From assembly GCF_000939975.1 (NCBI RefSeq), contig NZ_LK391969.1:2239953-2303952 (forward strand): 64,000 nucleotides of DNA, written 5' to 3'. The stretch comes from Pseudomonas saudimassiliensis (lineage in GTDB: Bacteria > Pseudomonadota > Gammaproteobacteria > Pseudomonadales > Pseudomonadaceae). The first letter of the stretch is position 1; the number at the start of each line of letters is the position of its first letter. Under the pieces are notes generated by a model. That model worked only from the letters and a program-made list of their open reading frames with translations. It ran no database searches and had not been told where the DNA came from. Shown here piece after piece: positions 19,303-28,598 of this stretch. Position numbers and translations under genes: made by a program.

Positions 19303-21609
19303 TTACTCTAGCACGGGCCCGGATAGCTGTTCAGCCAGCCGCCCCGTTGCTTGATCTTCATGCCAGAAGCGTCGTGCACGCTCTCGCCAGGACCATTCCC
19401 GGCGGGCCTTCCCTGCGTCATCCAGGACGAAGCGTATCGCTCCGGCGGTGGCAGTATAAACCGGTTCTGCTTCCAGTTCGCGGTAACGTGCAACGACTAG
19501 CGGATGGGGATGGCCGTACGGGCTGTGACGCCCGGCGCTGAACACCGACCAGCGTGGCTGTACCGCACGAATGAAGGCATAGGATGAGGAACTGCGGCTG
19601 CCGTGATGGGGTGCCAGCAACAGATCAGCGCGCAGCATCTGGTCAAGCATCTGGTATTCGCTGCTCACACCCAGATCGCCGGGCAGCAGCACCGCGGTGT
19701 CACCTGCCACCGCGCGTAGTACACAGGACTGTTCGTTGGGTGGTGCGGGCGGCGGCTGACTATAGAGGATCTCGAAACGCACGCCGTCCCACTGCCAGCT
19801 ATCCCCCGGCATGCAGGGTTGCGCCTGGAGCAGCGGATCAATGGCCGCATGCTGGCCGGCCAGGGTTTGCCCCACCGGCAGATGCGCCGCGATGAAGGGC
19901 GCCCCACCGGCATGGTCATTGTCGGCGTGGCTGATCAGCATCACATCGAGCTTGCGCACGCCCAACGCCAACAGCGCCGGATGCACCACTGCCTCGCCCA
20001 GATCGAAACCACTGCTGAACCGCGCACCGGTGTCGTAGAGCAGATCGTGATGCTCCGTCTGCAACAGCACCGACAGGCCCTGCCCCACGTCCAGCACCGT
20101 CACCCACAGCTGGCCCGCAGCGGGCCGCTCATGGAACGGCATCAGCAGGGCCAGCAGGCAGGCCATCGCCGGCACCCACAGCAGCCGCGCCAAGGGACTC
20201 AGCAAGGCCGCAACGCCAGCCAGCCCCAGCAGGAACCCAGACCAGGATGGCGTGGGCAGACGCTCTGCCCCGCGCCACTGGGCCAACCAGTCCAGGCCCT
20301 CGAACAGGGCGTTCAAGGTTACCGCCGCACCTTTCAACAACCAGGGAAAGTCGAACAGCAACTCCAGTACCGTACCCAGCAGGGCTGCCGGCACCACCAA
20401 CAGGCTCACCCAGGGGATCGCCAGCACGTTGGCCAGCGGCGCGCTCAGGCTCGCCGGCATGTTCCACCACATCAGCCAGGGCCACAGACCGACGAACACG
20501 ACCCACTGTGCCCGCCCCCAGCGCCACCAGAGAGACGCTGAGCCCAGGCGCGCGCCCATGCCATAGAGCAACAGTCCGACCGCCATGAAGGACAACCAGA
20601 AGCCCGCCCGCAGCGGGCCACCAGGGTTGCCGGCCACCACGGCAGCAAAGGCCAGCAACCAGAGCGTCCACAGACGCGGTCGGCGGTAGACCAGCTGGAC
20701 CAGCAAGCCAAGACTGATCATCAGCAGGGCACGCTGAACCGGTACGCCAAACCCGGCCAGCAGCGCGTAGATCGCCGCGATGGGAATCACCAGCACGGTA
20801 GCCAACCACAGCCGCGGCCAGGGCCAATTCACCAGGCCCAGCCGACCGAGCAGCATCACCAGGCCAAACACTGCGGCCGCCAGCATGCCGACATGCAGCC
20901 CGGAAATAACCATCAGGTGCGCCGTACCGGTTGCCTGCAGCACCAGCCAGTCATCCCGGTCCAGCACGCTTTTATCGCCTACCACCAGGGCAATCAGCCG
21001 GGCACCACCGGCCTGCTCGGCCAGCGCCGTGGTCATGCGAGAGCGGATCTCCTGGCGCAGCGCCGCAAACCCGGCGAACCGGGGCGCTTCGGCAAGTCGC
21101 TCGCCGTGGCGGATACTGCCCAAGGCGCCCACGCCCTGGGCATACAGCCAGGCTTCGTAATCGAAGCCGCCCGGGTTGGCCATGCCCGCGGGTCGGCGCA
21201 GGGTGATTTCGAAGCGCCACAGCTCCCCGGGGTTGGTAGGCTGGCCGTCAAACCAGTGCGCCCGGAGCGGCGGCAGCGTCTGGTCATCGGCAACCAGTCG
21301 TGCATCGGTCAGTGCCAGCCGCCAGCCGGTCTCGGTCGCTTCCGGCAGGCCCTGGATCCGGGCCACAATCTCGGTGCGCACACCATCGAGCTCCGGTGGC
21401 AACCGTTGTGCCAGCAACTGGGAGTGGATGAAGCAGGACCACAGCAGGCCCACTCCCAGGGCGCCCAGCCAGCGCCACTGAGACCTGCGCCATAGCGCCG
21501 CACCCAGCACCAGCGGCGCCGCTGCCAGCCAGAGGGGTGGCAGCCCGGAGAGCCCCAGGGGTAACAGCATGCCGGCGATCAGTGCGACCAGCAGCAATGG
21601 CACATCCAT
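19303..21609 (-). CDS. comEC: ComEC/Rec2 family DNA internalisation protein
   Basis: ComEC forms the inner-membrane channel for single-stranded DNA entry during natural transformation. The product of about 768 residues has many hydrophobic segments in its first two thirds: an N-terminal DUF4131 part, then the competence domain with VISGLHVGMLAA and LLMISLGLLVQLVYRR. A C-terminal metallo-beta-lactamase-like domain carries VLDVGQGLSVLLQT and ISHADNDHAGG. The exact start is uncertain: the ATG at 21609 opens the conserved hydrophobic region, and ATGs at 21621 and 21672 are in frame. It leads the run comEC-exbB-exbD-lpxK-ycaR-kdsB-murB. Confidence 0.92.
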   Translation of the reverse strand: MDVPLLLVALIAGMLLPLGLSGLPPLWLAAAPLVLGAALWRRSQWRWLGALGVGLLWSCFIHSQLLAQRLPPELDGVRTEIVARIQGLPEATETGWRLALTDARLVADDQTLPPLRAHWFDGQPTNPGELWRFEITLRRPAGMANPGGFDYEAWLYAQGVGALGSIRHGERLAEAPRFAGFAALRQEIRSRMTTALAEQAGGARLIALVVGDKSVLDRDDWLVLQATGTAHLMVISGLHVGMLAAAVFGLVMLLGRLGLVNWPWPRLWLATVLVIPIAAIYALLAGFGVPVQRALLMISLGLLVQLVYRRPRLWTLWLLAFAAVVAGNPGGPLRAGFWLSFMAVGLLLYGMGARLGSASLWWRWGRAQWVVFVGLWPWLMWWNMPASLSAPLANVLAIPWVSLLVVPAALLGTVLELLFDFPWLLKGAAVTLNALFEGLDWLAQWRGAERLPTPSWSGFLLGLAGVAALLSPLARLLWVPAMACLLALLMPFHERPAAGQLWVTVLDVGQGLSVLLQTEHHDLLYDTGARFSSGFDLGEAVVHPALLALGVRKLDVMLISHADNDHAGGAPFIAAHLPVGQTLAGQHAAIDPLLQAQPCMPGDSWQWDGVRFEILYSQPPPAPPNEQSCVLRAVAGDTAVLLPGDLGVSSEYQMLDQMLRADLLLAPHHGSRSSSSYAFIRAVQPRWSVFSAGRHSPYGHPHPLVVARYRELEAEPVYTATAGAIRFVLDDAGKARREWSWRERARRFWHEDQATGRLAEQLSGPVLE

Positions 21610-21710
21610 GCGCGGAAACATCCTGTGATGGTGAATGCGGCGGCGGATGGTAGTCGACGCGCGGGAATGCATGCATAATTGCAGCCTACCCTTCCGCCGA
21701 TCAGTCTGCG

Positions 21711-22235
21711 ATGCCGCGCCAGCTACTCAAACGCTACATGCCCAGTCCGGAACGGATCCAACGCAACAAGTCGCTGCGTTTTTTAGGGAAGATCCTTCAA
21801 GATCCGAATATCTGGCATATCACCCGCCACAGTGTTGCGCGGGCCGTGGCCACGGGTCTGTTCGTTGCGATGCTGCCGATCCCGCTGCAAATGCTGCTGT
21901 CGGCGTGCATCGCCATCTTCATTCGCGGCAACCTGCCGATCTCGGTGGGCCTGGTCTGGCTGACCAACCCCATCACCATGCCACCGGTTTTTTTCATTCA
22001 GTACAAGATCGGTACGTTATTGCTCGGCGCGCCCGAGCGCACCATGCCCATGGAGTTGTCACTCAGCTGGCTGACAACGGAGCTGCAGCACATCTGGCAA
22101 CCCATGCTGCTCGGCTCCTTGCTATCCGGAATCGTGCTGGCCGGGCTCGGCTACGCCGGGACCCTGTTATATTGGCGTTTCTGGGTATCGCGCAACTGGC
22201 AGCGCCGCAAAATGCGACGCCGTCGTCAGTCCTGA
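21711..22235 (+). CDS. DUF2062 domain membrane protein
   Basis: The 174-residue protein has the DUF2062 pattern. A basic N-terminus is followed by hydrophobic segments at about 47-72 and 78-105 with WLTNPITMPPVFFIQY, a third at about 130-155, and a very basic C-terminus (RRKMRRRRQS). Function is unknown; the family is found beside comEC or lol genes in pseudomonads. It is divergent from comEC. Its stop codon directly abuts the convergent lolD stop with no base between them. Confidence 0.88.
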   Translation: MPRQLLKRYMPSPERIQRNKSLRFLGKILQDPNIWHITRHSVARAVATGLFVAMLPIPLQMLLSACIAIFIRGNLPISVGLVWLTNPITMPPVFFIQYKIGTLLLGAPERTMPMELSLSWLTTELQHIWQPMLLGSLLSGIVLAGLGYAGTLLYWRFWVSRNWQRRKMRRRRQS

Positions 22236-22925
22236 TCAGCTCAGCTGACGTTCCATCAGCCGGCCTTCATTGAGTGTCAGCACGCGATCCATCTGCCCCG
22301 CCAGGGCCAGGTCATGGGTGACCACGAGAAAGGCGGTGTGCAGTCGCTGGCTGAGCTCCAGCATCAGTTGCTGGACGCCACGGGCCGTATGCTGATCCAG
22401 GTTACCGGTCGGCTCATCCAGCAGCACACAGGCGGGTTCGTTGATCAGCGCCCGGGCTATGGCTACCCGTTGCCGCTCCCCCCCCGACAACTCCGCCGGT
22501 TTATGCCCGGCGCGGGCTGACAAGCCAACCCGCTCCAGCATCGCCATGCCCCGCTCCCGCGCTTCGGCAATCGGCGTGGCGCCGATCAGTAGCGGCATAC
22601 AAGCGTTCTCCAGGGCGGTGAACTCGGCCAGCAGGTGATGGAACTGGTAGACGAAGCCCAGGCCGGTATTGCGCAACTTGCCGCGCTCCCCTTCCTTGAG
22701 GGCCGACATCTGCTGGCCCGCCAGCCAGACTTCACCGGTGCTGGGCGTATCCAGGCCGCCCAGCATGTTCAGCAGAGTGGTCTTGCCCGAGCCGGAGCTG
22801 CCGACAATGGCGATACGCTCACCGGCCCGCAGGCTCAGGTCGATGCTGTCGAGGACCTGCAGGCGCTGCGGCCCGACCGCGTAGTGCTTGCTCAGCTGCC
22901 GGCACTCCAGTACTACATCAGTCAT
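22236..22925 (-). CDS. lolD: Lipoprotein-releasing ABC transporter ATPase LolD
   Basis: LolD powers extraction of outer-membrane lipoproteins from the inner membrane to LolA. The 229-residue product starts [15 protein letters not shown] and contains Walker [10 protein letters not shown], the Q-loop VYQFHHLL characteristic of LolD, the signature LSGGERQR and Walker B VLLDEPTG. The ATG at 22923-22925 lies inside the end of lolC, an 8-bp overlap indicating coupling. No second permease gene follows, unlike the lolC-lolD-lolE order I remember from other pseudomonads. Confidence 0.95.
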   Translation of the reverse strand: MTDVVLECRQLSKHYAVGPQRLQVLDSIDLSLRAGERIAIVGSSGSGKTTLLNMLGGLDTPSTGEVWLAGQQMSALKEGERGKLRNTGLGFVYQFHHLLAEFTALENACMPLLIGATPIAEARERGMAMLERVGLSARAGHKPAELSGGERQRVAIARALINEPACVLLDEPTGNLDQHTARGVQQLMLELSQRLHTAFLVVTHDLALAGQMDRVLTLNEGRLMERQLS

Positions 22926-24162
22926 AACGCAGGGCCTCCGCGGGTTCGGTACGGGATGCACGCCAGGCCGGATAGAGCGTCGCCAGGAAGCTCATGCCCA
23001 GGGCGGCGGTGCAGATGATCACGACATCCGTCCAGATCAACTGGGACGGCAGGTAGCTGATGAAATAGACATCGGAGCTGAGGAACTGGGTGCCCAGCAG
23101 CCGCTCTAGGCCAGCCACCAGCGCCGAGACATTCAGCGCGGCGAGCACGCCGAGTACGCCGCCGGCCAGGGTACCCACCACCCCGATCACCGAGCCCTGC
23201 ACCATGAAGATGCCCATGATGGTGCCCGGGGAGGCTCCCAGGGTGCGCAGGATGGCGATGTCAGCCTTCTTGTCAGTGACCACCATGACCAGCGTGGAGA
23301 TGATATTGAACGCCGCCACCGCCACGATCAACAGCAACAGCAGGCCGATCATGGTCTTCTCCATGCGGATCGCCGCAAACAGGTTGCCGTGGCTCCGGGT
23401 CCAGTCCTGGGCGTAATAGTTGCCCGGCAACTGCTCGACCAGATTCCAGGCCACCTGGGGCGCCTGGAACAGGTCGTGCAGGCGCAGGCGCACGCCTTGC
23501 ATCTGGCCCGGTGTCCAGCGGCTCAGGCGCGCCGCATCCCCGGCGTGGATCATCGCCATGGAGCCATCGAGCTCGGCGCCGACCTTGAAGATGCCGGTGA
23601 CGTGGAAACGCTTCAGGCGCGGGAAGACCCCGGCGGGCGTGACGGAGGCCTCCGGCAGGACCAGGGTCAGCTTGTCGCCGGGCATCACACTGAAGCGCCG
23701 GGCGATCAGCTCGCCGATGATGATGCCGAACTCGCCGTCCTGCAGATCGTTGAGCGAGCCGGACTCCATGTGATCTTCAATGATCGAGACCTGCGCCTCG
23801 GCCTCCGGGATCACCCCGCTGACCAGCACCGGCGCGACGCTGCCGTTATGGGTCAGCATTCCCTGCAACTGGATGAAGGGCGCCGCCGCGGCTACGCCAG
23901 GATGGGCTTCAAGCTCGGTCGCCAGGGACCGCCAATCATCGATCGGCTGATAACCGTTGATGCTGGCATGGGGCACCATGCCGAGGATGCGGGTACGCAG
24001 TTCCCGGTCAAAACCATTCATCACGGACAAGACGAGAATCATCACCAGAACCCCGAGGGTCAGCCCCAGCATGGAGATCAATGAGATGAAGGAAATGAAG
24101 TGGTTACGGCGTTTGGCGCGCGTATAGCGCAATCCGATAAAGAAAGGCAGAGGTCTGAACAT
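22918..24162 (-). CDS. lolC: Lipoprotein-releasing ABC transporter permease, LolC/LolF type
   Basis: This is the membrane subunit of the Lol exporter. The 414-residue protein has the family N-terminus [30 protein letters not shown], written here in pieces ([24 protein letters not shown]), and a first helix at about 22-48. A large periplasmic domain and three C-terminal helices (about 270-300, 315-345, 375-400) follow. The periplasmic segment [15 protein letters not shown] at about 175-190 resembles the LolC Hook that binds LolA. As the only permease gene beside lolD here, it may work as a homodimer in the way described for LolF; that is inference. Confidence 0.9.
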   Translation of the reverse strand: MFRPLPFFIGLRYTRAKRRNHFISFISLISMLGLTLGVLVMILVLSVMNGFDRELRTRILGMVPHASINGYQPIDDWRSLATELEAHPGVAAAAPFIQLQGMLTHNGSVAPVLVSGVIPEAEAQVSIIEDHMESGSLNDLQDGEFGIIIGELIARRFSVMPGDKLTLVLPEASVTPAGVFPRLKRFHVTGIFKVGAELDGSMAMIHAGDAARLSRWTPGQMQGVRLRLHDLFQAPQVAWNLVEQLPGNYYAQDWTRSHGNLFAAIRMEKTMIGLLLLLIVAVAAFNIISTLVMVVTDKKADIAILRTLGASPGTIMGIFMVQGSVIGVVGTLAGGVLGVLAALNVSALVAGLERLLGTQFLSSDVYFISYLPSQLIWTDVVIICTAALGMSFLATLYPAWRASRTEPAEALRYD

Positions 24163-24249
24163 GGAGTACCTGATCGGGAAAAGCCTTGGTGAGTGGCAGT
24201 TCGGGCTGCCATGTTACACTGATTCCGGTTTCGGTAAACGGGGCTGAAC

Positions 24250-24828
24250 ATGCAAAGCAACAATACTATCGATGTGCATGCGGGTTATTTCCAGATCCAG
24301 GATCAGCTGTCGCTGGACTACCGGCCCACCGAGGCGCCCACCGCCCAGGCAACCGAGGAGACTTCTCCCTTGTTTGGCCTGTTGGGCGAGCTGCATCTGC
24401 TGGAGCACGACGCCCAGCCGCTACTGCGGCAGATTGGCGAGCGTGACCGTACCATCGCCGCCTACCTGAAGATTCTCAGCAAGCGGATCGAGCTGATCGG
24501 CCGGGCATTGGCTCTGCAATTGACTGACGACATGGGTACCACCGTCCCGGTGATCCTGAGCGAAGCCGGCCTGAGCTTTACCACTGACATGCCCCTGCCC
24601 ATCGGCAGCTGGCTTGCCCTGCGGTTGCTGCTGCCCACACCCATTGGCCTGAGCGCGCCTGTGCAGGTAGCCGATTGCCGCCCCGCCAGCTCTTTCGGAG
24701 ACTATCTGATACAGGTAAGCTTCGAGCGGTTCACCGAGGCCCAGCGCCAGTTGCTGGCCCGGCATATAATGCAAAAGCAGGCACAGGATATTCGTGCCGC
24801 CAAGGATAACGAAAGGATTTCGCCATGA
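24250..24828 (+). CDS. PilZ-domain-like protein
   Basis: The 192-residue protein has a helical N-terminal part (about 35-90, EHDAQPLLRQIGERDRTIAAY) and a C-terminal beta-rich part. VPVILSEAGLSFTTDMPLPIG at about 99-118, quoted here in outline, resembles the PilZ barrel with a degenerate (D/N)xSxxG box. The RxxxR motif that binds cyclic di-GMP is not visible, so ligand binding is doubtful. It is divergent from lolC and its stop overlaps the next gene in an ATGA. A homologue sits at the same place in PAO1 as I recall. Confidence 0.7.
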   Translation: MQSNNTIDVHAGYFQIQDQLSLDYRPTEAPTAQATEETSPLFGLLGELHLLEHDAQPLLRQIGERDRTIAAYLKILSKRIELIGRALALQLTDDMGTTVPVILSEAGLSFTTDMPLPIGSWLALRLLLPTPIGLSAPVQVADCRPASSFGDYLIQVSFERFTEAQRQLLARHIMQKQAQDIRAAKDNERISP

Positions 24829-25121
24829 AATACACACTGCCCCTCTTCCTCGCTACCAGCCTGCTCACCGTCACGGGCATGCAGGCCCAGGCCGACACGC
24901 TGACCATCCCGGTGGGCCAGCAGGCGGCGCAACAGGGACTCAGCCTGCCGCAACGGGGCGCCGCTGCCAGCACCGTACGCCAGCAACATGGCGAGCCCGT
25001 AACCCGCCATGCCGCCGTGGGCACGCCGCCGATCAGCCGCTGGGACTACGACGGCTTCAGTGTGTATTTCGAACATGACAAGGTGGTACACAGCGTCCGC
25101 CAGCATAAGCCCGCCCACTGA
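24825..25121 (+). CDS. Small secreted protein, possible SmpA/BamE-like fold
   Basis: This 98-residue product begins with a clear signal peptide (MKYTLPLFLATSLLTVTGMQAQA, cleavage likely after AQA near residue 23). The mature part has a G-EPV-x(6)-G-PPISRWDYDGFSVYFEHDKVVHSV pattern, seen in short periplasmic proteins with a BamE/SmpA-like sheet. I do not recognise a characterised homologue. It has no lipobox. The ATG overlaps the PilZ-like stop by four bases and the GDPD gene starts nine bases downstream, so the three form one operon. Confidence 0.75.
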   Translation: MKYTLPLFLATSLLTVTGMQAQADTLTIPVGQQAAQQGLSLPQRGAAASTVRQQHGEPVTRHAAVGTPPISRWDYDGFSVYFEHDKVVHSVRQHKPAH

Positions 25122-25129
25122 GGAAACCC

Positions 25130-25867
25130 ATGCTCATCTACGGTCATCGAGGGGCCCGCGGCGAAGCGCCGGAAAACACCCTGCCAAGCTTTCGCAAAGC
25201 CCTGGAGGCCGGTGTCACCCGCGTCGAGCTGGACCTGCACCTGTCATCCGACCATCAACTGATGGTCATCCATGACCCCACACTCAAGCGCACCACCGGC
25301 ATCAAGGGCAAGATCGCTGCCCATACCGCCGCACAACTCATGCGCCTGGATGCCCGGCTCGGCCTACCCGGCTGGGCCGAACCCTGCCCCATTCCCACCC
25401 TGGAGCAGCTGTTTCGCAGCTGTCCGGAGTTCGACCATTACCAGTTGGAAGTCAAGAGCGGCTCGGCCGCCCAATCCCGCCGGGTAATGGCAGCGGTTAC
25501 GCCATTGGTGGCTGAGTTCGGCCTGCAGGACAAGGTGGTGATCACCTCCTCGAGCCGCACGCTACTGCGCCATGTGCAGCAGCAGGGTTACGGGCTGCCC
25601 ACCGGCCTGGTGGAGGAATACGGTTTTCTGGATCCGGTGAAAAGCGCACTGCGCTACGGCTGTCGCTTTCTGGTGTTGAACTGGAAGCTCTGCACCCCCG
25701 CCCGGGTTGCCCAAGCCCAGCGTGAGGGCTTGCATGTGTCCGTGTGGACGGTGAATGAGCCGCAGTTGATGCTGCGGCTGCGGGATATGGGTATCGACAG
25801 CCTGATCACGGATGTCCCCCAACTGGCAATGCAGGTGCTGGGCGAGGCGCCCGACGCGACTCGTTAA
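25130..25867 (+). CDS. Glycerophosphodiester phosphodiesterase
   Basis: GDPD enzymes hydrolyse glycerophosphodiesters released from phospholipids to glycerol-3-phosphate and an alcohol. The 245-residue protein is cytoplasmic (no signal peptide) and UgpQ-like. It has the metal-binding YGHRGARGEAPENT (4-17), the ELDLHLSSD segment, VIHDPTLKRTTG, the YQLEVKSG strand and the C-terminal VSVWTVNEP. It ends 17 bp from the convergent sthA. Confidence 0.92.
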   Translation: MLIYGHRGARGEAPENTLPSFRKALEAGVTRVELDLHLSSDHQLMVIHDPTLKRTTGIKGKIAAHTAAQLMRLDARLGLPGWAEPCPIPTLEQLFRSCPEFDHYQLEVKSGSAAQSRRVMAAVTPLVAEFGLQDKVVITSSSRTLLRHVQQQGYGLPTGLVEEYGFLDPVKSALRYGCRFLVLNWKLCTPARVAQAQREGLHVSVWTVNEPQLMLRLRDMGIDSLITDVPQLAMQVLGEAPDATR

Positions 25868-25884
25868 GCGCGCCGGGCTGACCC

Positions 25885-27282
25885 TCAGAACAGCCGGCCG
25901 AGACCGTCCAGGGCCGCGACCCGATAGGCTTCCGCCATGGTCGGGAAGTTGAAGGTGGTATTGACGAAATACTTGATGGTATTGGCCTCCCCCTCCTGGC
26001 TCATGATCGCCTGGCCGATGTGGACGATCTCCGACGCCTGGTCACCAAAGCAGTGGATACCCAGTACCTGCAGGGTATCCCGGTGGAACAGGATCTTCAG
26101 CATGCCCACCGGCTCACAACTGATCTGCGCCCGCGCCATGTTCTTGAAGAACGCCTGGCCCACCTCGTAGGGCACTTTCTCGCTGGTCAGTTCACGCTCG
26201 GTCTTGCCCAGCGAACTGATCTCCGGAATGGTGTAGATGCCGGTCGGCACATCATCGACAAACCGCCAACTATCATTCTCGACGATGTTACCCGCCGCCG
26301 AGCGACCCTGGTCGAAGGCCGCGCTGGCCAGGCTCGGCCAACCGATCACATCCCCGGCCGCATAGATATTCGGCACCTCGGTGCGGTAGTTTTCGTCGAC
26401 CAGGATCTGGCCCCGGCTGTTGGCCTTCAGGCCGATATTCTCCAGCCCCAGGCCGTCGGTGTTACCGGAGCGACCGTTACACCACAGCAGCGCGTCACCC
26501 TTGATCTTCTTGCCCGACTTCAGGTGCAACACTACCCCGCCGCCGTTGAGCCCTTCGATCTTTTCATACTCCTCATTATGGCGGATCAGGGCCATGCTGT
26601 TGCGCAGATGGTAACTCAGCGCATCAGAGATCTCGTCATCGAGGAAGCTCAGCAACCGGTCACGGTTGTGGATCAGATCGACCTTGACGCCCAGGCCGCA
26701 GAAGATCGAGGCGTATTCACAACCGATGACCCCGGCGCCGTAGATGATCAGGGTGCGCGGGGTATGGTTCAGCTGCAGGATGGTGTCGCTGTCGTAGATG
26801 CGCGGGTGGTTGAAGTCCACATCCGCCGGACGGTAGGGACGCGACCCAGTGGCGATGATGATTTCCTTCGCTGTCAGACGATCCACCGCACCCTCGGCGT
26901 TCACCAGCTCGACGGTATGGTTGTCAGCAAAACTGCCCTTGCCGAAAAACAGGTCGATACGGTTGCGCGCGTAGTAGCTGTTGCGCGAGCGTACCTGGCG
27001 GGTGATGACCTTCTCGGCGCTGTTGAGCACCTCGGGAAAGGAAAAATCCCGCGGTTCGCCCACCACCCGGAACATCGGGTTGGTGTTGAACTGGATGATC
27101 TGCTTGACGGAATAACGCAGCGCCTTGGAAGGGATGGTGCCCAGATGGACGCAGTTGCCGCCGACCATATTGCGCTCTTCCACCACCGCGACCCGGCGCC
27201 CATTCTTGGCGGCATTGACCGCTGCGCCTTCACCCGCCGGGCCCGCGCCCAGCACCACTACATCATAGTTATACACAGCCAT
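25885..27282 (-). CDS. sthA: Soluble pyridine nucleotide transhydrogenase
   Basis: SthA is an FAD enzyme that moves hydride between NADPH and NAD+, usually reoxidising excess NADPH. The 465-residue protein has the N-terminal FAD site [14 protein letters not shown] and [16 protein letters not shown], where the usual redox disulfide CxxxxC is Cys44...Thr49, diagnostic of SthA against dihydrolipoamide dehydrogenase. The NAD(P) site [14 protein letters not shown] and a C-terminal GDQASEIVH dimer domain follow. It lies just downstream of the nqr cluster on the same strand. Confidence 0.95.
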   Translation of the reverse strand: MAVYNYDVVVLGAGPAGEGAAVNAAKNGRRVAVVEERNMVGGNCVHLGTIPSKALRYSVKQIIQFNTNPMFRVVGEPRDFSFPEVLNSAEKVITRQVRSRNSYYARNRIDLFFGKGSFADNHTVELVNAEGAVDRLTAKEIIIATGSRPYRPADVDFNHPRIYDSDTILQLNHTPRTLIIYGAGVIGCEYASIFCGLGVKVDLIHNRDRLLSFLDDEISDALSYHLRNSMALIRHNEEYEKIEGLNGGGVVLHLKSGKKIKGDALLWCNGRSGNTDGLGLENIGLKANSRGQILVDENYRTEVPNIYAAGDVIGWPSLASAAFDQGRSAAGNIVENDSWRFVDDVPTGIYTIPEISSLGKTERELTSEKVPYEVGQAFFKNMARAQISCEPVGMLKILFHRDTLQVLGIHCFGDQASEIVHIGQAIMSQEGEANTIKYFVNTTFNFPTMAEAYRVAALDGLGRLF

Positions 27283-27337
27283 GCAAAATCGGTCCTGTAA
27301 CAGTCAGTACGTCAAAATAGTCGATGCGGCGCGCTCT

Positions 27338-27571
27338 TCAGTCCTTGCGAGTGGCCTCGTAGCCGAGCGCCGCACCCTTGATCGAACCGGTATCCTGACG
27401 CGATTCCTCACACTTGTTCGGGTTGCCGCCGCAAATGCCGCAGCTGCTGTCCAAGCCGGTGGCGCCAATGCCGCCGCACGAACCGGCAATGGGCTTGCGC
27501 CCCATCATGACACCCACAGCCATACCGGCGACGCTCAGCAGCATCAATGAAAAAGCCAGTACCCAAACCAT
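27338..27571 (-). CDS. nqrM: Na+-NQR maturation protein NqrM
   Basis: NqrM is needed to deliver iron for the Cys-ligated Fe centre between NqrD and NqrE. The 77-residue product has one membrane helix (about 4-24, ending GVMMGRKPIAGSCGG) and the conserved cysteines in GSCGGIG, SSCGICGG and NKCEE. It sits three bases after apbE, at the 3' end of the nqrABCDEF-apbE-nqrM array, the usual place. Confidence 0.93.
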   Translation of the reverse strand: MVWVLAFSLMLLSVAGMAVGVMMGRKPIAGSCGGIGATGLDSSCGICGGNPNKCEESRQDTGSIKGAALGYEATRKD

Positions 27572-27574
27572 GAT

Positions 27575-28597
27575 TTACTCCTTGCTCTGATGCAGAGCGG
27601 TGAACTGGGGCGTACTCCGCGACACGAAGCCGTCGCCCTCGCGAATGACGAACAATGCCGGAAGTTCATGCTCGAGGGCATACTCCCAGCCTAGATCCGA
27701 TCCCTTTACCAGCAGGACGGTGGAAAGCCCATCCGCCCAGGCTGCCGAAGGGTGAAGAACCGTCACCGCCGCCAGGTCATGCATGACCGGGCTGCCGGTG
27801 AGGGGGTCGAAGGTATGCGAGTAGCGCTGACCTTCATGTTCGAAATAATTCCGGTAATCACCGGAGGTGGACACCCCCAGGCCGCGCAATGGCAGTACCA
27901 CCTGCGCCACCCGGCTGTCATCGCGCGGCTCCTCGACGGCAATGCGCCACGGTCGGCCGCCGGGCTTGGTGCCGTCGGCCTTGAGTTCGCCGGTGATTTC
28001 CACCATGTAATCTTGGATGCCCATGCTCGCCAGGTGTTCAACCACCTCATCGACCATGTAGCCCGCTGCCAGGCCGCTGACGTCCAGCTGCAGCGCCACA
28101 TCCTTGCATAATTGCCCATCCCGCACATGGAGATGCTGGTGCCCGGTCTGAGCCCGGGCCTCAGCCCGCTCCTGCTCGCTGGGCACGCGCTGCGGCCCGG
28201 TCTCACCGTGAAAGCCCCACAGTTGGAGCAAAGGATCCAGGGTGATATCGAAACCGCCGTCGCTGGCCTCGTGCAGTTGCTCGGCCAGGGTCACTATATC
28301 AAGAATCGACTGGGCCATGGGCTGACAGCTGCCGGCCGGGGCCGCATTGAACCGGGACAGTTGCGAATCGGGTCGCCAGGTAGAGGCTACCGATTCGAAC
28401 TCCTCCAGCAACTGATCGACGGACGCCTTGACCTCGTCCGGCGCGGGCGTCTGCTCGGCACTCACCCATTTGATCGAGTAGGTGCTGCCCATGGTCAGGC
28501 CATGGATTTCAGAAACCGGCTCGGCAGAATTGAAACAGCCCGTCAGGACTGCTGCCAGGGCAACAGCACCAACGGGCCAGGCAAAACGACGTGGCAT
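27575..28597 (-). CDS. apbE: FAD:protein FMN transferase
   Basis: ApbE attaches FMN covalently to a threonine in NqrB and NqrC. The 340-residue product has a lipoprotein signal peptide with lipobox LTGC (about 18-21). The ApbE domain follows, with TMGSTYSIKW, FDITLDPLLQLWGF, LDVSGLAAGYMVD and the C-terminal AAWADGLSTVLLVKG. It starts one base after the nqrF stop and nqrM follows directly, so the maturation factors are cotranscribed with their targets. Confidence 0.95.
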   Translation of the reverse strand: MPRRFAWPVGAVALAAVLTGCFNSAEPVSEIHGLTMGSTYSIKWVSAEQTPAPDEVKASVDQLLEEFESVASTWRPDSQLSRFNAAPAGSCQPMAQSILDIVTLAEQLHEASDGGFDITLDPLLQLWGFHGETGPQRVPSEQERAEARAQTGHQHLHVRDGQLCKDVALQLDVSGLAAGYMVDEVVEHLASMGIQDYMVEITGELKADGTKPGGRPWRIAVEEPRDDSRVAQVVLPLRGLGVSTSGDYRNYFEHEGQRYSHTFDPLTGSPVMHDLAAVTVLHPSAAWADGLSTVLLVKGSDLGWEYALEHELPALFVIREGDGFVSRSTPQFTALHQSKE

Positions 28598-28598
28598 A

